Origin: Exophiala sp. HKRS030 | Lineage: Eukaryota; Ascomycota; Eurotiomycetes; Chaetothyriales; Herpotrichiellaceae | Assembly: GCA_023897205.1 (NCBI GenBank) | Contig: JAHWDD010000010.1 | Location: 186,001 to 250,000 of the forward strand | Length of the DNA: 64,000 bases | Direction: 5' to 3' | In this document: piece after piece, positions 32,972-44,966 of the stretch | How positions within the stretch are numbered: position 1 is the first letter of the stretch | How the letters are laid out: every line of letters starts with the position of its first letter | Position numbers and translations under genes: made by a program | Notes under the pieces: generated by a model | Database searches by the model: none | What the model saw: only the letters and a program-made list of their open reading frames with translations | What the model was told of the DNA's origin: nothing

Positions 32972-35431
32972 ATGCAGCATCGAACACCACGAGCCTACCC
33001 GAACGTTGCTCTGCCGCCTCATGTCTCGCAGTCACGAACACTGAGCAGTACGGTGACCTCTCAGCAGCCCTACGCATCGCCAATCCTGTACGCACCGCAA
33101 GCGAATCTTCAGTCGCCTTTTTTGAACAACCAGCATCAATTTCAAACTCCGCAGGCGCAAAGCGACACGCCCAACTATTTCCAGCCGAATCAGAGCCCAA
33201 GGAGTCAGAGCAGTGGTGCAGGAACGTTTTATCCGACTGGTAAGCTAAAGCCTCCTGGAGACGGGATGGACGCACGAGGCATTGACACGAGGTTTATCAG
33301 AAAAGCCCGATTCTATGGCAGCAACGGCGACAATGCAGCGGCCCTATCCCCCAATATACACGCCGCAGTCTAATTCCCCCGCCTCGGTGACCTCGCCACA
33401 GTCGCATGATCCCGGTAGACCGATGTATCCTCAGCCAGGGGCACAATTGAGCCAACTTCCATATGGATATCCTCAATATCAGTCGATGAGTCAAGTGCAC
33501 CAGCCTCCGTATGGCGCCCATCATGGACAGACGCAACAGCACCAAATTCAGTCGCAACCGATGATGCCATACCAGTCGGCTGCCCCTCAGCTTCAACAGG
33601 GGTCTCAGCACCATTCCACAATCTCGAATAGTCCAAGATTGAAATCTGAGCCTGGTCAATCATATCAGCAGACACCGCAACCACGACCGGGAATGCTCCC
33701 TCATCAGCAGCAACAGCCACAACACTCCAACGCCAATCCTCCTGCGCCGGGACTGGGCGATTACAAACAGACTCTCCAACAAGCGCAACAGCAGCAGCCT
33801 GGGCAGCAACAACAGCAACAACAACAACAGCAGCAGCAGTCTCCCTCTGGTGTGCCGCCCAATATGCCGCCCAACTCGAATGCTGCCCCCGGACCGATTC
33901 CCGCTACGACGCCGTTGGTGGTTCGACAGGACGGGAATGGCGTCCAGTGGATCGCCTTTGAGTACTCGAGAGATCGGGTCAAGATGGAATACACCATTCG
34001 ATGCGATGTTGAATCGGTCGATGGATCCGCTCTGACACACGAATTCAAGTCAGAAAACTGTGTGTATCCTCGAGCGTGTGTACCAAAGGATCTCTACAAA
34101 GGCAATCGGTTGAATTATGAGACTGACTGCAACCAAGTTGGCTGGGCTTTGGCGGAACTAAATCCATGTCTGCGTGGAAAACGAGGTTTGATCCAGCGAG
34201 CAGTCGACAGCTGGAGAAACAGCAATCAGGATCCCCGGATGAGAAGTCGTAGGGTCAGGCGACAAGCTAAGATGAACCACAAAGGAAAGGTCACTCCTAC
34301 AACACCAAGTCAGGCGTCCGCACCGTCTCTTCCACTCCCGACAGGGCTTGCCGGTCCAGGTTCAATGCCGGCTCCGAGTGCCAGACCACCAGGGGTACTG
34401 CCCAGTGCGCAAAGTCAAATCTTGCATAATCAGCAGGATGTGTCCCCCAGCGCCCACGGCAATGTTGGAGGTAAGTTTCAGAGTTTGCAGCCTCGCGTCG
34501 GCCCCTTTGTATGAAAACATAAACTGACAAGACGACAGCATCGCCTTACAACCATGCGCCTCAAGGGTATCGGCAGGACGCTACTGTCCAGCATATGCAG
34601 AGTCCGAATGACGTCCGTCAAAGCCACGTTTTCCCAGGATATCCCAATTATCCATCGGCTCCAACTTCGATGGCTCCTTCAATGGCACCACAGATGCAAG
34701 GAGGATTACATCACCTCGGGCGTTCTGGCGGAACCGCCGCCATGACCTCGAGGGACCTGGAAGGTAAGAATGAGGAAGACAACGCATTGTTCGGCGACTT
34801 ACCGGAAAGTAAACGACGAAAATTCATTCTCGTGGAGGACACTCAGAAGAATGCACGAGTTCGAGTCAAAGTCACTTTAGAGCAAATCGAGATGAGCGAA
34901 ATCCCCGATTCCTACCGCAAGCAGAACGCTGTATTTCCACGCGCCTACTTTCCTGTACAGATGCAGACGGCGACCGATTCGACTCGAGATGGCCGGCTTG
35001 CGGAGGAGGGAGAAGAAGTCGACGGCGGTGCTCCTACCATTGGCAAGACGTCTGTTTCAGTCCAGACCGGCAATGGCAATGAAGAGGTCAGCGTGCCACA
35101 AATCTCGAAAAGCAAACGTGGGCGGGAGCAAAAGATCAACGAGCTAGGATATCGCATGGCTTGGGGTCAAGGTCGCGTGTTTTCTGGACGGCCAATTTTC
35201 CTTGCTCGTGCCTGTAAGTTCTGGTGGTGGTGGCCTTGACGTTCATTACTGACTAGATAACTCCCAGTGGACGCCTACCGAGCCAAACAGCGAAGTGCCC
35301 TCCTACTCGCAGGCTCGCCTGCATCGACTATCCCTGCTCACCTCGAAAACAGACCAGGCAAGCGAAAGTGGCTTGAGAGGGCTCGCCCCATCGCTCACCC
35401 ACTGACGCCCCCTACTACCACATCTGATTGA
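32972..35431 (+). CDS. Gln-rich DUF8032-type protein, possible Medusa-like developmental regulator
   Basis: Four exons, 32972-33239, 33301-34470, 34539-35213 and 35268-35431, sum to 758 aa in one frame; introns are 54-68 nt with good branch sites. The N-terminal half is Gln/Pro-rich with a 12-Gln run. A folded domain at about residues 315-415 reads GVQWIAFEYSRDRVKMEYTI, CVYPRACVPKDLYKGNRLNY, GWALAELNPCLRGKRGLIQR, which I recognise as DUF8032-like. It is followed by a basic RRVRRQAK patch. A second conserved-looking block near the C terminus (ESKRRKFILVEDTQKNARVRV, then AVFPRAYFPVQMQT) echoes the same VFPRAxxP motif. Composition, nuclear-type signals and the long leader fit a conidiation regulator of the MedA/Ren1/Acon-3 kind; this identity is inference. 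The start is uncertain. Confidence 0.7.
33804..33839 (+). repeat. CAG/CAA repeat encoding 12 Gln
   Basis: Mixed CAG and CAA codons give an uninterrupted polyglutamine run in the regulator candidate. The mixed codons should limit slippage. Confidence 0.9.
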
Positions 35432-37668
35432 ATTACCTTTTTACCTCGACGGTTCAACGTGGAGTCTCCACGAATATCGCTGTGAAATTTTTTTGTGCAA
35501 TGATACCCCAGACAAGTACAGTCCCGACTTTGTCGAGTGTACATTATTCCAGCCTGAGTTGGATTTCAGTGCAGGCTGTACGACGAATCTATGATCGAAA
35601 ACCCGAAAAGTTGGAATTGATTGTTTTCTTCGGCGATACCCACACGTATTTGGGCTTTACTGAATTTGTTTTATTTCTGTTGGATTGAAGGCTTTGTCGC
35701 ATTGGGATATTTTATTTTCGCATTACTTTTGCACAAAGGTGATGAGTCGTGGACTTCCTGGAAGGGAGGACTGAATGGTCTCAGTCAAACCAGGCTGTTC
35801 TGCTTGTTTGTTTGGTTGCGACAACCAGCAATTTTGAGCCAGTGCCCGCCCTCAGGATGGAACAGGCGGGAGGATCACCTTGTCTGGCCCTGGGTCCGAC
35901 GAACAATCTTTCCTGACACATTCGCGACTTTGCCATTTGCGATTCTCTTCTCGAAAGCAACATACGCTTATTTTGGTCCTCATCTTCGACCATGTTCGTG
36001 TGGAACCTTCAAGTTCTGTCACGTATCGAGTCATTTCCTTATTTGGCGTCTTGGGTTGGACCTCTAGGCTCGAAGACTATTGAAACACGAAAGGGCACAC
36101 CGAGGCTTCTTTATTGGTCGAGCAAACTGGCATCGGGTTTACTTATGAACATTCTTGAGGAACACTTATCTGTTTTGACCTCCCATCATTATCGACTAAG
36201 CAACACTTTAAGGCATAAAATACGCTGCAAACGGCCGGCTTTTCACATCACATCATCTTCCTGTCTCATTTGTATCAAAGGTAGCAAGGATTGAAATTGG
36301 ACTTATCTATTCCGTCTGGAGATGGGATCTCCACCAGGAACGGCATTTCTTTTTCTAGATGATGCAAGGCGAAGAGGAAAAGGGCTTGGAACCTCAGCAG
36401 TGAAGCTGTATGGAATGGGGCAAAGCAACGAGGCGACTCTACTCTACTTGAAGGCTTTAGGAACGATGGGAAAGTTTGTCACGACTTTTTCTTGTATTTT
36501 GGGTATTGAACCAAGGTTCATCACAAATGCTTTTATTTTTCGATTCTTTTTGAAGGACTTTTGGCTATGTGTTGGAAGCTGGGTCTCGCCCTCAAATCTG
36601 GCTTGTGATGGTAAATAGACTCGACCAGAGTTGGTTTTGGGATGGGATTGGTCTGTGTTGTGAGTTTGTGTGAGCGTTGTCGGTTATCCTAATCGAATGT
36701 TAGGGACTGGGAACGGTGATTCACATTATGACAGTATGTTTGTGTCTGTGTGGCAGGGAGAAGGTTTTGGAAATCAACATGAAGATATCTTCAAGGAGTC
36801 TGGACAAAGCGACAGACACAGCAAGAGGAAAGGGGAAACTTCAAAGGACGAACTATTAGCGGGGACAATTGGAATTCAGGAAAGCAGGATTGGAATGAAA
36901 TTGGAATTGGAATTGGAATTGACGCTGAATGGATGGGAATCATATTTTCATTGGAGGACAGCACGGGAAAGAACTTTTTTCTTCATCAGAGGGTCAAACT
37001 GGGATAGGATTCTCATAGTATGAGTAGGATTTTCCTTGATAACAATGAATTATCAAGATCCTAGTCTATTTCAAATCTCGTATGAGGGTACTGAGAGTGA
37101 TGCATACCTAGTTAGTCAATAATAGGTGTTTATGGAGCAAGGGGGCACGGAGTACGGAGTATAGGTTGTGTATCTGGGGAGTATAGAGTAAGAGTAGAGG
37201 AGGAGGAGGACTTTCCCATCAGCCTCGTCGGTTAATCTACGGGATGTTTTGCTACGTTGGTGGTGATGGTGAGGGGATCACTTTGATTTATTTTCAGTAC
37301 TGCGTAATAGTGAAAGTCGTTGCAAGTACAAGAATGTACGTACATTTTGGAGAAGGCAGCGAGATTCAATCATGACACTGTGATACCTCTGATACGGGAA
37401 AAGGAAAGAAGTCGAAAGGATGCGAAGAATCAATACCACCACCACCGCAACAACCACAACCATTCGCGAGAAAATGTCCCAATCCTCGTGTATCTAATCT
37501 CTCTGGAATTCTGGGCAAAGTACACACACCCACACCGTAACACACATTGACACCACAAGAACGCGGCGAGATTTGACCTTCCACCGAAGACGAACCACCC
37601 CCCTCTTTGCTCGAGACGAAATTGACCCCGAGGAGGAGAAAGGGGAAAAAAACAAGGGAAAAAAAACA
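35432..37668. other. Intergenic 2.2 kb
   Basis: 3' region of the Gln-rich gene and promoter of the SRR1-like gene. Frames such as 35621-36067 are T-rich and unlike protein. There is a TTGGAA hexanucleotide run near 36899-36921. A CACGGAGTA/TACGGAGTA overlapping pair lies at 37146-37161. Confidence 0.5.
37153..37161 (+). repeat. TACGGAGTA motif copy 9
   Basis: Exact copy overlapping the one-mismatch copy CACGGAGTA at 37146, giving tandem units seven bases apart, about 510 bp upstream of the SRR1-like start. Confidence 0.8.
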
Positions 37669-38865
37669 ATGCCTCATACGACCCGAAGGAAGAACAAAAA
37701 GACACAACAATCCCAAAACAAACGCAGAGAAATCGTCGATGAAGATGGATGGATCAGAGTTACGAGTGCGACTGGTGGAGGTATTGCACATCGGGGTCAC
37801 AGAACGAGTGCTGTCGGCTTTAATGAAGAAGGGGGAAATAATAATGATAGTAATAATGCAGTCGTCGCGGTGACCAAAGACGTTTCTCGGTCTCGATCTG
37901 GGTCGGATTCGTCGGCAGGATCAACATCACAAATGGTCTTCACGTGGGGTGGCGTCGACGGTACGGTGGTGACCAGAACGATACAGGCGTCCCCTTGGAA
38001 CCCCATGAGCGTGTCGAAACGTGTCACGGTCGACGACGTTCGCGTCCGGTACGACATTGTCGAACAAAGGTTTCGAAAGACATTGTTTTGTGAGAGACTG
38101 AAGGATGTACTGACGAGGAGGATCCTGCCACCAACGTCGACGATGACGACGCGGGAAGGGGGAGAAATAAAAGCAAAAGCAAAAGCAAGAGCAAGAGCAA
38201 AAGCAAAGAGAATAAAAAATTGTGTCCTTTTCGGATCCGGAAGTCTCTCTGGTGATGAGGTCCATTGGATCGATCGTCGAGAATCTGCGCTTTATCAAGT
38301 TTCTGCTTTTCTCACCGTCGTGGATATCATTGCACGACTCCAAGGGACGCGTCCGGAATGTCTAGCTCAAGAACCTGGATACAATTCGGTGGACGTTGAG
38401 GTTTTGAAGGGGTTGGGTGTGAAGGTGGTTGTACACCCCGATGGGTTTGAAGCGTTGAAGACCACAACACCGGCGATGACGACACCGACCACGACGACAA
38501 CAACAACAACAGCGGCACAAAATGAGAGCGATGACCATGACGGAAAAAATACGATAATGGTTTATTCACCCGCAGCGGAAATGGAAGTGGAATATCAAAT
38601 CTTGAGTCTTGAACCCCAAATTTGGTTACACAGATCAATCGATCATTTGTTACTTTCGACTTCGAGTTCGAGTTCGAAACAAACTTTTTCGTCGAGAGAA
38701 AGGGAAGCAAACTCCAAATTGATACAAAATTTCAGACAAGAGTATGAGTTTACAAAATTACCAGAGGTCGAAGTCAAGAATTTTCCATTTCATGATTCCG
38801 TGATTTGGTGGAAGAAAGAAAAACACGTCCGGATCATGACTATCGCGGACGAAATGGGAATATGA
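37669..38865 (+). CDS. SRR1-like domain protein
   Basis: Predicted 398 aa, single exon, from the Met in MPHTTRRKNKKTQQ; an in-frame ATG at 37573 would add 32 charged residues. The C-terminal half matches the SRR1-like domain: KNCVLFGSGSLSG, YQVSAFLTVVDII, QEPGYNSVDVEVLKGLGVKV, VYSPAAEMEVEYQIL and LEPQIWLHRSIDHLL. Plant SRR1 and yeast Ber1 act in clock/light signalling, heme-related regulation and microtubule phenotypes; the molecular activity is unclear. The DGWIRVTS box near the N terminus is common in fungal members. Low-complexity inserts include an alternating Lys/Arg-Ala run (KAKAKARARAKAK) and a poly-Thr run. It converges with the isochorismatase gene, 124 bp between stops. Confidence 0.85.
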   Translation: MPHTTRRKNKKTQQSQNKRREIVDEDGWIRVTSATGGGIAHRGHRTSAVGFNEEGGNNNDSNNAVVAVTKDVSRSRSGSDSSAGSTSQMVFTWGGVDGTVVTRTIQASPWNPMSVSKRVTVDDVRVRYDIVEQRFRKTLFCERLKDVLTRRILPPTSTMTTREGGEIKAKAKARARAKAKRIKNCVLFGSGSLSGDEVHWIDRRESALYQVSAFLTVVDIIARLQGTRPECLAQEPGYNSVDVEVLKGLGVKVVVHPDGFEALKTTTPAMTTPTTTTTTTTAAQNESDDHDGKNTIMVYSPAAEMEVEYQILSLEPQIWLHRSIDHLLLSTSSSSSKQTFSSREREANSKLIQNFRQEYEFTKLPEVEVKNFPFHDSVIWWKKEKHVRIMTIADEMGI

Positions 38866-38923
38866 GAAAATGACGACAATGAGCGACACAATCAAATCCG
38901 ACATCCTATGGGTACGATCAAGA

Positions 38924-38958
<35 letters not shown>
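38924..38958 (+). repeat. (GT)n(GA)n compound microsatellite
   Basis: About eight GT units followed by about ten GA units in the short gap between the convergent SRR1-like and isochorismatase genes. Confidence 0.9.
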
Positions 38959-38989
38959 TGTGTCACCGGGGATTTTTACGTGTCCTTTC

Positions 38990-40022
38990 CTATTTAATGT
39001 CGTCACTGCGCACGACGGTACCGAAAGCGTCCCCCAACTCCTTCAGGACCGCGTCGGTGACCTCTGGGCCGGTGAAGCCCGGAATGTCACGGTCCCCGAT
39101 GGCGTCGCCGGCCAGGACGACCTCGTAACCCAAATCCGCACCGGCCCTGGCGGTGGTGCTGACACAGACGTGGGCCATGTAACCGGTCAGGACCGTCTTC
39201 TTGCCCCTTTCCCCCAACGAGGTCAGGTAATCGTGCAGGTCGGTGTTGGCAAAAGAAGAGACCAATTCCTTCTGGATGACCTTTTCATTGGCGAGTGGTT
39301 TGATCTCATCGAATTCTTCGGCCAAACTCGTGTTTGGGGTAAAGATCGGGGCTCCTTTTGGTGAGAGAATTTCGACCCCGGAGGGAATTGATGTCAGCAA
39401 GTCACCCGAAAGTGATGTCGAACGAGGAAATGAACATGAAGGGACACAAGGGACCGTCTCAAAAGAGTGAGGATTGGAAACAAAATGACAAAAAGACAGG
39501 AAGGGGGGCGGTCGTCGTGGTCGTTGGTTGATTGTCACAAGGAGGTATGACAAGGGTTAAGGGGTAATACAAACCATCAGGGACCTTGTGCACAACATGG
39601 ACAATGTTTTTTCCATCACCACCACCCGACCTGTACTTTTCGAGTAATGATGCAATGGCCTTTCTCGTGGATTCGACATTGACGGTTTTTAAATGACCTT
39701 GGGCGTACCTTTTGGGAGACGGCGACCCAAAAAAAGAGGGTACTTGTGTCAGCACATGAGACATATACCGAGTATATATTATATACAGGCATACACCAAC
39801 ACACAATAAAACATGTACATGTATAACAATGGACACGTTGAAACCGGTAATGACCAGTGACAAGAACCACAAAAAAAAGAAGACAGAAACAAAAGACCAA
39901 AAAAGAAAAACATACTCATTTTGAGCGTCGATTATGATCAATGTACTATCCTTGGGTGATGCCGTCAGGGTAGGTTCACCCAACATTTCACGAAAGGATT
40001 GGACTTGTGTAGCGGATGCCAT
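38990..40022 (-). CDS. Isochorismatase-family cysteine hydrolase
   Basis: Predicted 201 aa from three exons: 39916-40022, 39575-39708 and 38990-39354. The introns are unusually long for this window, 207 and 220 nt, both phase-consistent. Landmarks are [15 protein letters not shown] (catalytic Asp), [29 protein letters not shown], then [20 protein letters not shown] with the nucleophilic Cys, and [14 protein letters not shown]. The family hydrolyses C-N bonds of amides such as nicotinamide, or isochorismate-type enol ethers; the closest look is to uncharacterised fungal cytosolic hydrolases. Substrate unknown. Confidence 0.9.
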
Positions 40023-40761
40023 TTTTTTCTTTTTGTGGTCACAAAGGATCCAACTTCGCTCGCTGTCGGCTCGTCGCTGGGTCGTTGCCGCTGGGCGTAA
40101 TTCTCGAGGAGTAAGAAAAAATGGTCAAAAAAGAGTAAGAAAGAAAAAAGACTCGGGCAGTTGATAAGTTGTGGTAATAGATTATTATCCCACCGTTTAT
40201 CAACTACTCAACTCAAAACCGGCGGCATTCCGTAAACGTAATCGAAATCTAGGAATCCCGCTCCAAAAAGATGACACCATTGACAAAAGCAGAACTAAAA
40301 AAGGTGACCAGAGGAAGATAGCGGCGGGCGTAATAAGTATAGACGAGTCAGACAGTTTTTGCAAAGCGCTCGTATTCCCTCCCCGTCACCACCAACGCGC
40401 TTTTGGATCGAAAGTCCCCTCTCGGGTAATATTTGGTGGTTTTGTTTGTTTGTTTTGGTTTCTGACCTCCAGAATCAACCATCACAGGTTCTGGCTTTCC
40501 CTGTTTCATGGGAAAAGTGGTTATGCTGTCGATTTATCTCGAGCAAAGTATTCTCGAATTGGGCTACTTGAATACTCGAGTCCACGAACAAGACAAAGTG
40601 ACGAACCAAAACGTATCGATACGTTCAGTCTCGTCTCCATGACCTCTCAAGAGTCTCAACTTTTCTCATCCACGAACGACCTTTGTACGACCTTGAACTT
40701 CTCGCATTCGTGGATGCGAAGACCCCTCGACTTCTCTCATCCCATGCAAGAGACCCCTCTC
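40023..40761. other. Intergenic 0.74 kb
   Basis: Promoter of the isochorismatase-family gene and 3' region of the helicase gene. A stretch at 40660-40775 repeats CTCTCATCCACGA-type words several times. A 226-codon plus-strand frame starting at 40171 runs antisense into the helicase 3' end and is not supported as a gene. Confidence 0.5.
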
Positions 40762-43700
40762 TCATCCACGATAATAAAAATCGAGCTCCTCAAGATCAAT
40801 CAAATTATCATTGACCTTGCCATTCTTGACACTGCCACCATTCGACACTGATCGTGGACCTTTGCGACCTCCAGTCTCACCGTCCTCTTCCAGTACCTCT
40901 CGGCTTGTAACCTTGCTGACTTGTACATTCTCGGCCTGCGTAGTCGGAAAGCTTCGACCTCGTGAAGCCTGTGGTTGATAATGATGCGAGAATCTATTGC
41001 GACCGTCCGGTAAGCTCTTGATCGTCTCCTGTGCGATGATCGTGGCATTCGTGCTCGGATACAGCACCTTTGTACCAGATTGTTCAGCTGCATCCTCTTG
41101 CGCAGCATTCGTTTTTGAATTTGATCGAGGTCGTGGATCGAATAGATCAACCAGTCGTCGATCGTCCGTTTCTACTCCGCCCTTAGCAAAATTAGCCCAT
41201 CGAACCATTTGATCCTGCTGCTGCTGCTTCTCCGGAGACAATCGATGCGTGTCGACGGTGCGCGTCGGTTTGTTATTGCACGGGTTCACCATACTGCCAC
41301 TCTGCTTGGAGTCAATCGCCGGCTCTCCGGGAGACTTGCGAACAATAATTTCATCCCCAACAGAGTCAACAACTGCGTCACGATACGATGGTCCAAAGTT
41401 GCGCGGTTTAGGGACCTGCGGCCGTGAGTGAATGTTGCTGCCATGAAAGGGAATACTCTGACCATTTGCTAACCCCCAAGACATTCGGGCCTCCTGCACT
41501 CCTTTCTTGATGCCTTCCACATCTTGTTCGATCCAATTCTCTTGAACTCTCTCGGCCTGATACTTGGCGAACTCGTCGCAAGAACAACAACATGGCTCGA
41601 AACAGAGGTGTTCGCATGCATGACCGCATGGTAGTTCTCTTTCGCATGGCGACGGGCATCTGAATTTGTCGTGGGAAAAGGGATGGCAACGCAATGGACA
41701 ACTATGACCACAGTTGAGTCTCTCTTGACAGACCTTGAAGCAGCCGCCATCGGTCTCTTCCCACTCTTGGGGATACTGAATGCAGGCAGTTTCCTGGTGG
41801 GTCTTGCACTGTACCGGCAAGACAGCTCCCTTTCGATTGGCGTTTTCCATTCGCTTGATGACGTTGTACCATAGGTCACTACCCGTCATCAGCGCATGAG
41901 AGTTGCCAAACATATAAAATCCCAATTTAGCCCGGGACAAGGCCACACAGACACGATTGATGTTAGCGAGGAAACCAATCTTGCCATCATCGTTACTCCG
42001 CGTGAGTGACAATATTACAATATCGTTCTCCTCTCCTTGGTAACCATCCACCGTCTTGACTTGAAGGTATCCAGCTGTGATGTCTGTCGTTCGTCGCAAT
42101 TCTTTGAGGAGTTTCTTTCGTTGACCGTTGTAAAAGGTTAGCACGGTGATCTGTTGTGGTTCGATGCCGTTCTTGTTCAAGTGACGAAAGAACCCGGCAA
42201 TGAATCTTGCCTCTTCCTGCTTTTTGTCAGCAAATCTTACACTACCATTGTGGGACTTGAAGCCGGACGTACTTCGTTGTAGGTTGAGAGTGAGTCGTCT
42301 TTGTACTCCGACCATCTGTGATCAAAAAAGAATGACTTGAGAGAGCCCATACCCCAGGTTTGAGGAGTCCGATCAAGTACACTGGTGTGGTCAGTTAGCT
42401 TAGGATAGAGATCAGAGATGAGGCGTCGGAATTCGGGTTCCATTCTTCGTTGTTGGAGAAGAGTCTTGTAGGGCATATTGTTGCTGACAAGTCTCTCAAA
42501 TAGTGACACGTTCAGGTAGAATGGATCATTCTCCAGTTCCATGAGACTGCAGTGCCCCTGAAGCTGTTGATGATCACCGACTAGGATCAAATGCTCTAGT
42601 GATTCAATGCAAGCCGCGGTAACAGGCGCCTCAAGGACTTCGGCCGCTTCCTCGATCAGTATGATTTTAGGCTTTAGTGATGAAATGAGGCCACGGTATT
42701 TGCTAAGACCAGTCGTAGTCAGGCCGATGATGGGTGCTCGTTTCAGGTAGACGCAATCTTGCTCCCATTTTCCGATCTGGTTGTCGCGGATCAACTTCTC
42801 GTAGATCGCTGCAGCTTCGCGGAATCGATTGACCATGTTGGCTTTGGCTCTACTCTGAATGACTGAGAACATGGGACCACGTAAGTGGTCTGGAACTTGC
42901 CATAGATCTGAGACTGTATCTAATAGTCTGGTGGCTCTGGCGATGTCGTTCGAGGAGGCAGGGCGGACGCCGTACTTCTCGGAAATATTGGCCCACGGAC
43001 CCTTGAGAAGCTCGATATCTTCTTCGTCATTGACGCCATGCGAGTCCTCATTCTCTCTCAGTTGTTCGACTTCAAGATCCTCATCTTCCTCTTGGAAACC
43101 GTAGTCTTCTTTGGCGTACTTGACTTCAAAGGGAATCAGAGCTCTATCAAGCCAAAGTCTAATCGGGCCGTTCATGCCGTCACTTGCGGAAACCCACCGC
43201 ATTGCACCATCTTCTAAAGACTTGGCTTGAGCTTCAGTCAAAGCGTCAAGTTCTCGAAGTATTTTGGGACCAGATTTCTGCGCAGTCGAATAAGGATCCG
43301 ATCCAGGATTGGTAAAAGGTTCAAGAATCTCAATCATAAGTTTTGACTGCTTCGACAGGAGAGTGTTAGCGCGGCCCAAGAGACCCCCAGGAACCAGCTT
43401 GATGCGATCTTTCTGCCGGATTAGGAACAGAGCACGTTGCTTGACTTCTGGGTTTGTGCTTCTGCCTCCAAGACGGACGTAGTTAGGCTCGAAGAGTGAA
43501 ATATGTCCTAGAAGCTGATCCAGTGCATGATTCGTCTGCGCGGCAATAATAATTGGCGGGTCATCTCTCTTTCGATTGCGTAGCAAGATTTCCACGGCAA
43601 CTTTCGACACGTACGTTTTTCCGGTACCAGGAGGGCCCTGAATGATAGCAAGTCGCCTCGTGAGCAACTCTCGAAGGGCGTCCCATTGTGTGTCATCCAG

Positions 43701-44966
43701 CGAGTCTCTTGGAGCAATCGGCCATTGTTGAAGGACGTTGACCTTTTCGTAGTCCTTCTTTTCAGTCTTTGCGGCTGTACTGAGGTCAATGATAGGGTTC
43801 TGTTGGAGATACGCAGGCGCATCGACGGATGGCTCCAATTTGCAAATATGGTCAGCCAAGGGAAACCTATTCACGATTCTTAGTAGACCAAAAGCGTAAT
43901 GTTCGGTTGCAACTCACGTTTCTTGACTTAGTTTCTGAAGCGCTCTCAGAGTGTGCCGATAGGCTTCGTAATAGCCTTGCTTCGACTCTAGCATGATCCA
44001 TTCTTCTTGGGGGTCAATTTCTATCGCCGCGGGATTAGTGAAGGACAGGTCAACTTCGGGAATGTCAGCCTCAACACCGGAAAGAGGTCTTGCCGTCACA
44101 ACAGCGACTATTAGACGAGATAGATCAACTTGCTTGTCTTTTGCGCGCATCAGAACAACGATCGATCCCGAGACCAATCTCTTGCTTGTGGACCATTTGA
44201 TACGCTTGCCAGCTCGTCGAGTTGAGAACCGAACACGTACGGCCAGACTTCGCCGAGGAAAGGTGAAACCGATGATGTAGACCTGATCATAGACGGAGAA
44301 CTCAGGCGTGTCATTCGTCGTGGGATCAGAGCGGAACTCTTGTAGAGCATCTCTCAAGCTGCCAATAGCATCTTCTCGCTGCAGATCATAATGAATCTTC
44401 AAATACTTCTCTTTGCTCTTGTAAGGTCTTTTGATCTTGTTGGCAAGGAGCAGGGGACCATCGCTAAGCAGTTCCTCCGTGGTAGGAAACTCGGGCATTG
44501 AAAGCCAGTCGTCTTGTTCCGAGGTGGCCTTGATATCGTCCTGCTTATTACAATATTCACGAACGCCGAGATTCAAGGTCAAATCAAATTCCGTGCTGGG
44601 GCTGGAACTTGTTGGTATTGCTGAGGTCTGATAGTTGCGCCTAGGGCCGCCGCCACGAAACCGTTCAGGGAGATTAACATTCATATCTGAGAAAAGTCAG
44701 CCTTCCTTTTGACCGTGGTCTAGCTTAGTGTCCAAAGGAGACATAAAGTATGAGTCAGACAGGGGATGCTTACCGCCGTTGTCGAAAGAATCTGGTTCTC
44801 GATAGTCGCCTGAAGCCTCAACTTTAGTCACATACTATGAGAGGAGAATAAAGAGACAGAAATAAGCGAAATATTTCGACTTACGATTTGATACTCCAGC
44901 ACCTGTGCCCCGGCCACGCTGGCCTCTCGAACGACCAACTCGATCCCAAGCCATATTGTGACTCAT
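40762..44966 (-). CDS. hrr1: Hrr1/SAD-3/ZNFX1-type RNA helicase with NF-X1 zinc fingers
   Basis: Predicted 1,315 aa from five exons: 44885-44966, 44774-44821, 43918-44686, 42273-43866 and 40762-42216 (introns 51-87 nt, total length divisible by three). The N terminus is RG-rich (MSHNMAWDRVGRSRGQRGRG). A UPF1-like superfamily 1 helicase core follows: Walker A GPPGTGKT near residue 377, LIEEAAE near 705, GDHQQLQ, TVDGYQGEEND and VALSRAK near 920. Then comes a Cys/His cluster (CGHSCPLRCHPF, CPSPCERELPCGHACEHLC), the NFX1-type zinc finger of ZNFX1. Fission yeast Hrr1 joins Rdp1 and Cid12 in the RNA-dependent RNA polymerase complex, and Neurospora SAD-3 acts in meiotic silencing. A nuclear or perinuclear small-RNA role is therefore likely. 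The C terminus is disordered. Confidence 0.9.

Noticed and set aside
40171..40851. 226-codon plus-strand frame after the helicase stop
   Set aside because: It spans the intergenic region, then runs antisense through the helicase 3' end; composition is not protein-like and no domain is seen.
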